Source: Xenorhabdus cabanillasii
Lineage (GTDB): Bacteria > Pseudomonadota > Gammaproteobacteria > Enterobacterales > Enterobacteriaceae
Direction of reading: 5' to 3'
Assembly (NCBI RefSeq): GCF_003386665.1
Contig: NZ_QTUB01000001.1
Location: 4,030,001 to 4,094,000, forward strand
Length of the DNA stretch: 64,000 bases
The notes below the pieces were generated by a model. The model made no database searches, was not told the DNA's origin, and saw only the letters and a program-made list of their open reading frames with translations. Made by a program: the position numbers and the translations under genes. This document shows, piece after piece, positions 57,745 through 64,000 of the stretch. The number at the start of each line of letters is the position of its first letter. Position 1 is the first letter of the stretch.

Positions 57745-59595
57745 TTATTCAGCAGTTTTTTTTCTTACTTCACTGTTATCGCTACTTTCAAGCCAGTTTT
57801 TGATGGATTGTTTGACTTTTTGCTGTAATTCATCACGCAATATTGGTTCAACATTCAAGGTATATTGCAGATTATCCCAATTACCATAAACCCGCAGTGG
57901 TACTTTTAGTTTTTCTAAACGACTAACTAATTCGTTTTCTTGCCCCCATCCACCGGTTAACTGAACCGCCAATGCAACATCAATATTCTGTTTCAGTAAA
58001 TTGGCCTCACCCTGCCCTTCAATTTTCGAAATACCAGATGTAGCAGAAAGGTTATTAATTTTAATCTTACCTTTATCCAGTTGAGCTTTTACTGACAGAT
58101 TCTGTGCATCAGTAAAGTTCTGAGTATTCGTCGGCTGTTGAACCAAATCAGTCATTCTTGAAAAAGATTGCTGAATAAGTAAAGGAATATTCAATCCGTC
58201 CAAACGCGCATTTTTCAGGCCGATATTCAGATCTCCCCGCCAGTAATGGGTGACTGCATATTCATCGTAGCCATCTCCCAAAAGATCTCCATCCAACGCA
58301 AGTTGTCCACTAAACACTGATGGCAGAGCCAAAGCTTTCAATAGTGATTGTAAGTCAATATTTTGCAACAGAGGTTTAGCATGTAATTTAGCCGGATTAA
58401 CTGTTGCATCAATTGTGGCAGGCAGTGCAAAACGGCCACCAAATACGTTACCACTCAATCTCAAAATCTCTGTTATTCCCTCATCATTGACGGCATTAAA
58501 GACAAAGTTATCGATATCCATACCCTGATAAATAAATTTATTCGCCATGAATAACAGATGGGTATTAAATTCTTTCAGAAAACTGAGATCATAATTTGAT
58601 AAAGGAGAAACAAACTTTGCAATCACAGGTTTTGCCGAATTATTTTCAGCCCGATAATCAAGTTTTGCCTGTAAACTATGCTGTGATAATTTATCCCATC
58701 CTAACAAATTATCTAAATCTAATTTTGGCGAAGACAGATTGATGGAATAGTGCGGTTTATCTTTCAGGTTAACCACAACATTGCCTGTCAATTCGCTTTC
58801 ATTCATTGCCAGTGCTATTTTCTGCAACGAAATAGATGAGGAGAAAGCATCATATTTTACAGTCGCACTACCCGTTCCTGTTATGCCTTCTGGCGGGAGA
58901 CCAACACCCTGTAGCTGATATTTAAACGAACTGATATCGCCAGTTAAATTATGTGGATAATCAGAAATGTCGAAAGAAGCGTTAACCTCAAAGGCAAATT
59001 CTTGCTGATTCTTATTGATCTTACTATTGAGTTCAAGATTAACATGGCTCTCATCCTGGCGTTTCATCAGCAAATCAATATCCCGCATATTTAACTGCGA
59101 ATGGGGATCAGTTTGCCAAATCAGCAAGCTATTCTCTACTTTGATCTTATCGATATCCAGTTTCCAACTGTGAGCATCATCCGCTACGGGATAATGAAAA
59201 TCACCTTCAGGCGCAATAGGGGCTTCTGGTTTTTTTTGCGGCTGACTATCCGGTGTAAACCGCAAAACAGCCCCTTTAAGCATCACTTCTTTGACAGAAA
59301 GTTGATGAGAAAACAATGGCAGCAACTCAACATCGAGGCGCATATTTTCTGCCATAACAGCGGGCATTTTCGCATTGGGAGCAATCAGTGATACCTGCCC
59401 GGTCAAAATACTCAATTTTGGCCAGGCATGCCAACGTAGATCATCTTGTAACACAAGCTGATAGCCACTCTTTTTTTGTACTTGTTTGACTATGTAGCTA
59501 CGAAAATCGTTTGGATTAATCAGCACGACTAATGCTGTTAGCCCCGTAACAACTACCACCAACAAAATAACGAGTGTCGTCAACAATCTTTTCAT
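57745..59595 (-). CDS. asmA: AsmA family outer-membrane assembly protein
   Basis: An inner-membrane-anchored periplasmic protein of the AsmA/TamB/VPS13-like bridge group, linked to outer-membrane protein assembly and lipid transport. It has 616 residues (617 in E. coli). One N-terminal membrane anchor (LLTTLVILLVVVVTGLTALV), then a long beta-rich periplasmic region containing the AsmA N-terminal motif (NPNDFRSYIVKQVQKKSGYQ) and the C-terminal AsmA_2 region (GQGEANLLKQNIDVALAVQL). It lies 78 bp before dcd (gene order udk-dcd-asmA), same direction. Confidence 0.96.
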   Translation of the reverse strand: MKRLLTTLVILLVVVVTGLTALVVLINPNDFRSYIVKQVQKKSGYQLVLQDDLRWHAWPKLSILTGQVSLIAPNAKMPAVMAENMRLDVELLPLFSHQLSVKEVMLKGAVLRFTPDSQPQKKPEAPIAPEGDFHYPVADDAHSWKLDIDKIKVENSLLIWQTDPHSQLNMRDIDLLMKRQDESHVNLELNSKINKNQQEFAFEVNASFDISDYPHNLTGDISSFKYQLQGVGLPPEGITGTGSATVKYDAFSSSISLQKIALAMNESELTGNVVVNLKDKPHYSINLSSPKLDLDNLLGWDKLSQHSLQAKLDYRAENNSAKPVIAKFVSPLSNYDLSFLKEFNTHLLFMANKFIYQGMDIDNFVFNAVNDEGITEILRLSGNVFGGRFALPATIDATVNPAKLHAKPLLQNIDLQSLLKALALPSVFSGQLALDGDLLGDGYDEYAVTHYWRGDLNIGLKNARLDGLNIPLLIQQSFSRMTDLVQQPTNTQNFTDAQNLSVKAQLDKGKIKINNLSATSGISKIEGQGEANLLKQNIDVALAVQLTGGWGQENELVSRLEKLKVPLRVYGNWDNLQYTLNVEPILRDELQQKVKQSIKNWLESSDNSEVRKKTAE

Positions 59596-59673
59596 GACTT
59601 CCCCAGTCTCATGTCCACAAGATGACTATTTTCACCAAATGACTACTTTACCAGAAATTTTCACCAGGAAAGA

Positions 59674-60255
59674 TTAGTCTTCGCTGATTCGGCTCCCTAC
59701 TGCTCCTTTCTGATTTTTATATTTAGCATCCTGACGTCGGTTATAAGGACGGTCAGCAATGCCTGAAAGCGGCTCAAAACTCAAAGCCCCAATGACCATA
59801 CCCGGACGCAAGGCTAACGGTAATTTTCCTGAATTATAGAATTCCAGAACAATTTGACCATGCCAACCTGGGTCAATCCGGTGAGCAGTAACATGGACCA
59901 TCAGACCAAGACGGGCCAGAGATGAACGACCATCCAGCCAGCCAACAAGATTAGCGGGCAATGTGACAGATTCCAGTGTCACTGCCAGTGCCAGTTCGCC
60001 GGGATGCAGAAAAAAAGCCTCCCCATCCGGCAAATTAATTTCATCGCTCATGACACGATCAAGTGCCGCATTGACTTCAGCCTTAGGACCACTCAAGTCA
60101 ATATAAGCAGCAGTATGACCACGAAAAACGCGAAACTGATTCCCAAGGCGAACATCAGCAGTTGCCCCATTAATACGATCAACAGGAGGACGTGGGGTAA
60201 TTTCCAGTTTACCTTCATCAAGCCATTTAATAATGTCACGGTCACAGAGTCGCAT
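59674..60255 (-). CDS. dcd: dCTP deaminase
   Basis: Deaminates dCTP to dUTP, the main source of dUMP for thymidylate synthesis in enteric bacteria. It has 193 residues, as in E. coli. The start [17 protein letters not shown] is the family start. Catalytic and nucleotide-binding regions are [20 protein letters not shown] and [17 protein letters not shown], with the C-terminal loop [14 protein letters not shown]. It is between udk and asmA in the same direction, as in E. coli. Confidence 0.97.
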   Translation of the reverse strand: MRLCDRDIIKWLDEGKLEITPRPPVDRINGATADVRLGNQFRVFRGHTAAYIDLSGPKAEVNAALDRVMSDEINLPDGEAFFLHPGELALAVTLESVTLPANLVGWLDGRSSLARLGLMVHVTAHRIDPGWHGQIVLEFYNSGKLPLALRPGMVIGALSFEPLSGIADRPYNRRQDAKYKNQKGAVGSRISED

Positions 60256-60303
60256 TACTTCCTCTCAAAATACGATGATACTTATGAATTCCTGAACATC
60301 AGG

Positions 60304-60945
60304 TTATTCGCAAAATTGGCCAATCTTGGCTTTCAGTATGTCGATAGCCACACGGTTTTTACCACCACGGGGAACAATAATGTCCGCATATTGTTTTGAT
60401 GGCTCTATGAATTGCAGGAACATCGGACGAACTGTTTTTTTATACTGTTCTATTACAGAATCCAGTGAACGCCCACGCTCATTCACATCACGCTTGATAC
60501 GACGCATCAGACAGATATCTAAAGGTGTATCAACAAAAATCGAAAAATCCAGTTCCTGACGCAAACGCTTATCCGTTAATAATAGGATACCTTCAAGGAT
60601 AATAACTCGCTTCGGTTCAAAATGAATGGATTCTGGTTTGCGGGTATGAACAACGTAGTCATATTGTGGCAATTCAACGGACTTCCCGGCTTTCAGTGCC
60701 TGGATATGTTCGAATAGTAAATTGTGATCCATTGAACTTGGGTGGTCATAATTGACTTTATAGCGTTCTTCCAGCGGGGTGTTAGTTTGGTCTTTATAAT
60801 AGCAATCTTCTGAAATAACTCCGATATTGTGATCACCAACCTGAGCGCGTAATTCTCTATAAAGTGTGCTGGCAATAAGGCTTTTGCCCGAAGCGGAGGC
60901 ACCTGAAATACCTACGATTGTACACTTATGTGCTTCATCAGCCAT
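60304..60945 (-). CDS. udk: Uridine kinase
   Basis: Phosphorylates uridine and cytidine in pyrimidine salvage. The ATG at 60945 gives [20 protein letters not shown] and 213 residues, as in E. coli. The extension to 61002 is not part of the family. P-loop [11 protein letters not shown] at residues 12-22, substrate region YYKDQ and [13 protein letters not shown], and a lid region with [13 protein letters not shown]. It precedes dcd by 48 bp. The nucleotide roles of Udk and Dcd explain their linkage. Confidence 0.96.
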   Translation of the reverse strand: MADEAHKCTIVGISGASASGKSLIASTLYRELRAQVGDHNIGVISEDCYYKDQTNTPLEERYKVNYDHPSSMDHNLLFEHIQALKAGKSVELPQYDYVVHTRKPESIHFEPKRVIILEGILLLTDKRLRQELDFSIFVDTPLDICLMRRIKRDVNERGRSLDSVIEQYKKTVRPMFLQFIEPSKQYADIIVPRGGKNRVAIDILKAKIGQFCE

Positions 60946-61392
60946 ACTAGAAATAACCTGGTTAAAAAGAAAAAATAAAGTGGGAAAATAGCATTCTGTC
61001 ACGCTATGTTTGGCGGATTATAGGGAGTTAGTAGCTTCTATGCCAGCTCAAACGAGATAAGTCTCGCTTTTTTCGATACGCTTCGCATAAAAATTCCGCA
61101 ATCACAGGTCTGCAAATGGAAAAATGACTCAAAAAAATAATGTTCAAAAACCAGTACCAAAGCAATTCCCAAAATCAGTCTCAAGATTGTATCCGAAATA
61201 ATTCCCTGAAGGTATTCAGTTAAATTTCAAATGGTAGGTATAGTAGATAAAATAGAAACTGCCAAGTGTAGAACAATCGCTCTGTAACCGATGGTCCTGT
61301 AACAATAGAGCCATTGTTCTACGTTTTTGATATTGCGTCATCCCTATACCGTAAGCCACAACTAAATAACGGCAATATCAATGGAATAATCA
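60946..61392. other. udk upstream region with hairpins
   Basis: A 447-bp gap without a gene. CGAGA-TAAG-TCTCG followed by C and six T (61053-61073) looks like a plus-strand terminator with no gene before it. GTAGAACAAT (61268-61277) and ATTGTTCTAC (61313-61322) form a 10-bp stem ending in GTTTTTGA, possibly a terminator for the minus-strand lipoprotein or a bidirectional one. E. coli yegE and alkA, which follow udk there, are absent. Confidence 0.55.
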
Positions 61393-62472
61393 TTAATCTA
61401 GTCTATTAAATCTCTCAATATAACCGTTATATTCTTTTATCAGTTTACCGACAGATCCTTCCACCATCCATTCAGAAGAAGTACCTAAATTTCTTTTTTC
61501 AAAATCTGAATAAGGAACCTTATCTCTGACTCTGCGGATACGCTCTTTTGCAACTTTAGCGTAACTGTCAGCTTGATCTAACAGAGAATCATACCCCATG
61601 TAGGAAAGATCCCGCGCATTTTTACGCTCAGCAACCAGAGGAAGGGCGTTTTCAGTTTTATTTTGCAATTCAGTAACCAGAGCAAACGCTTGGGCGGTAT
61701 CAAAAGCATCCTCTTCGATCATCTGATTGATTTTTTTAGCATCAATTAAAATTGCCAGACTATAATATTCCAATGTCCGGCCGTTCTCTTTTTCAATTTG
61801 CTGTAACGCGGTTATTTGACGTTCATTGTTAATCTTTTCAATAGATTGAGAAAATTCTTCAGATACTGGTTCAAATACTTGATACGCTGCTATTAATTGA
61901 AGGTGTTTCTCTTTGCCTCTGGCAAAATTGTCATCTTTGTAATCACCTTGATCATAATAACGGTTCAGTGCATTAATTTCTGGCACAAGCTTCGCTGATG
62001 ACTCAATATAGTTAACAGCAATATGGTCAATCGGCTTCAATGCTGGAGTCATCACTGCAACATTTTTAATTTTTTCCTGACAACTGATTACACTATCCTG
62101 ACTGACTGAGTAGAGCCCATAAACAACACTTTCATTTCCTGTAGGGCCTTTTTCTAAATCTTTAATCCAACTGGCATAGCGTTCTATGCTACGTTCGATA
62201 TATTTATCCAGCGAATTGTAGCAATCAATGTATGCATTCATTTTTTCGGAAATAACCTGTTCTGGATCTTGGACAGATTTCTCTTTGATTTCTTTCGTCA
62301 GTTGTTCAACCTTCTCTGCAACTGAATTATTTTGCGCAGTTTCAGTTGATGACTTAGAAGTCACAGACTGTGTTAATTCTTCTTTTTTGTTATCACATGC
62401 TGATAGCGCTAATGTAACACAAAGAGCTATAACCCCTTTTTTCCATTTTGCAAAATTATTATTAAAATCCAT
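61393..62472 (-). CDS. YiiG-like lipoprotein (DUF3829)
   Basis: A 359-residue lipoprotein from the ATG at 62472, which is correctly spaced from AAGGA; an ATG two codons upstream is too close. The signal sequence KWKKGVIALCVTLALSAC has its lipobox at LSAC, with Cys26 the lipidated residue. Asp follows Cys directly, which in enterics tends to keep a lipoprotein in the inner membrane. A low-complexity Thr/Ser/Glu linker precedes a helical DUF3829 domain: MNAYIDCYNSLDKYIERSIE, YASWIKDLEKGPTGNESVVY, TPALKPIDHIAVNYIES and the C-terminal RIRRVRDKVPYSDFE are shared with E. coli YiiG. Function unknown. In E. coli yiiG is elsewhere in the chromosome. Confidence 0.85.
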   Translation of the reverse strand: MDFNNNFAKWKKGVIALCVTLALSACDNKKEELTQSVTSKSSTETAQNNSVAEKVEQLTKEIKEKSVQDPEQVISEKMNAYIDCYNSLDKYIERSIERYASWIKDLEKGPTGNESVVYGLYSVSQDSVISCQEKIKNVAVMTPALKPIDHIAVNYIESSAKLVPEINALNRYYDQGDYKDDNFARGKEKHLQLIAAYQVFEPVSEEFSQSIEKINNERQITALQQIEKENGRTLEYYSLAILIDAKKINQMIEEDAFDTAQAFALVTELQNKTENALPLVAERKNARDLSYMGYDSLLDQADSYAKVAKERIRRVRDKVPYSDFEKRNLGTSSEWMVEGSVGKLIKEYNGYIERFNRLD

Positions 62473-62810
62473 TGCCATTCCTTACATAAGATTTTTTAAG
62501 GTAGACAAAATACCTTTTGAAACGATGAATATCAAGGTAGTCAGGTCACAATAAAGTAACCAAATTAATGAATTAAGACATCAATAAGATAATCGGCAGG
62601 ATTTTGATTTTTTCTGAATTTATTTTAATAGTGCATTAAAGGAAAGCAGGCAGGTTTTACGCCTAATTTATCAATCAAGAAGAAATAAAACACCAAGGGG
62701 ATAATAAATTAAATTAATTAATAATTAAATTCCCCTAAGAAACGCCGCTTCATACAAAAGTAATCATTCAGACGGCGTTTAATTGAGACATGTTTATTCA
62801 ATAAATTAAA
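62473..62810. other. mrp-yiiG intergenic region with a terminator
   Basis: A 338-bp AT-rich gap. AAACGCCG (62740-62747) and CGGCGTTT (62773-62780) form an 8-bp stem with a 25-nt loop, 31 bp past the mrp stop on the minus strand, probably the end of mrp transcription. No gene is supported. Confidence 0.6.
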
Positions 62811-63923
62811 TCAAACTTCACGAAAAGAAATTTCAGTCGGGATTTTCTCTCCGCGCCAGTACATCTGGGCAGAAATATTAGCGGCAATTTCACGATAAAT
62901 ACCCGCAAATTCGCTATCAGGTTGACTGATAACCGTAGGCTCTCCGCGATCAAGATCTTCACGCAGTGAAATATGCAGAGGGATCTTGCCCAATAATTGG
63001 CATTTGTATTTTTCCGCCAGTTTTTCTGCGCCTCCCTCGCCAAAAATCGGTTCATGTTTGCCACAGTGACTACAGATATGTGTGCTCATGTTCTCAATAA
63101 TACCTAACACTGGTACGTTGACTTTTTGGAACATGACAATGCCTTTCATAGCATCAATCAAGGCAATATCCTGCGGTGTTGTGACAACCAATGCACCAGT
63201 CACGGGAATATTCTGGGATAACGTTAACTGGATATCCCCAGTTCCCGGTGGCATATCGATTACCAGATAGTCCAGATCCGGCCACAATGTATCTTGTAGC
63301 ATCTGCATAAGTGCCTTACTGGCCATCGGGCCACGCCATACCATTGCGTTATCACCGGTGACAAGATAACCAATGGAATTTGTCGCCATGCCATGTACCA
63401 TAATTGGTGCCATGTGCTGACCATCAGGTGAAGTCGGTCGCTCTTTGGCTGTCCCAAGCATATCAGGAACCGATGGGCCGTAGATATCTGCATCCAGAAT
63501 ACCTACTTTTGCCCCTTCCTGAGCCAAAGCCAGTGCCAGATTCACTGCCGTGCTGGATTTACCCACACCACCTTTTCCTGAACTGATTGCCAGAATGTTA
63601 CGCACGCCATTAACACCCGGTAAGTTGTTAGCTCGGCGTAAGGTACAGATATCATGGGAAAGCCGCCATTCAACACTTTTTGCACCTGTAGCAGCTTGTA
63701 AGAGATGAATTGTTTCTTCCTTCAGTGTTTCAAAAGCTCGTTTCCAGACGAAAGGCATCATTAATTCAATATGTAGTATCTCATCCAGAACAGTACAACG
63801 ATGCAATGCTTTCAGAGTCACTAAATCTTGTTCTAATGTCGGATGTTTAAATGCTGCCAATATTTTCGCAACGCTTTCTCTCAGCAGGTCAGGATTGGTC
63901 TGCTCGGGGGATTGTGAGTTCAT
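62811..63923 (-). CDS. mrp: Iron-sulphur cluster carrier protein Mrp/ApbC
   Basis: A P-loop ATPase that carries iron-sulphur clusters to target proteins. It has 370 residues (369 in E. coli). An N-terminal DUF59/MIP18-like domain is followed by the deviant Walker A SSGKGGVGKSSTAVN near residue 115, the Walker B region YLVIDMPPGTGDIQL, and the cluster-binding CxxC in HICSHCGKHEPIFG. It starts at ATG 63923 with GGAG upstream. In E. coli it lies divergent from metG, which should begin just past the right edge of the window. Confidence 0.97.
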   Translation of the reverse strand: MNSQSPEQTNPDLLRESVAKILAAFKHPTLEQDLVTLKALHRCTVLDEILHIELMMPFVWKRAFETLKEETIHLLQAATGAKSVEWRLSHDICTLRRANNLPGVNGVRNILAISSGKGGVGKSSTAVNLALALAQEGAKVGILDADIYGPSVPDMLGTAKERPTSPDGQHMAPIMVHGMATNSIGYLVTGDNAMVWRGPMASKALMQMLQDTLWPDLDYLVIDMPPGTGDIQLTLSQNIPVTGALVVTTPQDIALIDAMKGIVMFQKVNVPVLGIIENMSTHICSHCGKHEPIFGEGGAEKLAEKYKCQLLGKIPLHISLREDLDRGEPTVISQPDSEFAGIYREIAANISAQMYWRGEKIPTEISFREV

Positions 63924-64000
63924 CCCGGCTCCTTTTGATTTATCTTTTTCAACCTAAAACTGTTCGTCCATCATAGCAGAAGCAGGCAACTTACGATAAG
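63924..64000. other. Right-edge intergenic sequence upstream of mrp
   Basis: Only 77 bases remain. They contain the mrp ribosome-binding site (AAGGAGCCGG on the minus strand), and I see no coding sequence. By synteny the divergent metG promoter would lie here. Confidence 0.6.

Overview
This 64-kb window is chromosomal DNA from an AT-rich member of the Enterobacterales. Gene order follows two Escherichia coli core segments, with losses and insertions between them. The AT-rich base composition, an IS630-type element, a partial ERIC-like repeat and a tail-fibre C-terminus of the type seen in entomopathogenic enterics suggest the Photorhabdus/Xenorhabdus group (Morganellaceae). I cannot choose between those genera from the sequence alone.

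Segment 1 (about 1-38 kb) matches the region around E. coli minute 19-20. It starts with the tail of a probable ycaO, then focA-pflB-pflA (anaerobic pyruvate/formate metabolism). An accessory gap follows, holding a BPSS1780-type membrane protein with a broken N-terminus and an IS630-family insertion sequence. Next come serS-rarA-lolA-ftsK-lrp (all minus), trxB, cydD-cydC-aat, infA, clpA-clpS (minus), cspD, lysO, the arginine importer artP-I-Q-M, rlmC, ybjN, ybjC, grxA, the small RNA rybB with a sigma-E promoter, ybjG, sdaC, dacC, gstB and yeeZ. Several genes known from E. coli are absent at their usual places: serW tRNA, artJ, and nfsA-rimK between ybjN and ybjC.

Segment 2 (about 38.4-64 kb) matches the E. 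coli his region. A histidine leader peptide and attenuator precede the complete hisGDCBHAFI operon. Then come an iron-type alcohol dehydrogenase, gnd, yegH, asmA-dcd-udk, a YiiG-like lipoprotein and mrp. A small 41-residue membrane peptide lies between the dehydrogenase and gnd.

The most unusual feature is at 51.4-57.6 kb, between yegH and asmA. It is a single 2046-residue phage-type tail-fibre gene with no other complete phage gene beside it. Its central 4599 bp are 29 in-frame repeats. Each has an almost invariant 26-residue core followed by a helical linker of 16, 23, 30 or 37 residues, so unit lengths are 42, 49, 56 or 63 residues: exactly 6, 7, 8 or 9 heptads. This suggests a stalk in which recombination changes coiled-coil length without losing register. 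Other points worth a look are a probable -1 frameshift in the IS transposase, a 15-bp minisatellite upstream of lrp, a Gln-Gln-Pro repeat in the FtsK linker, and a small GC-richer patch between 13-bp direct repeats near 47.5 kb.
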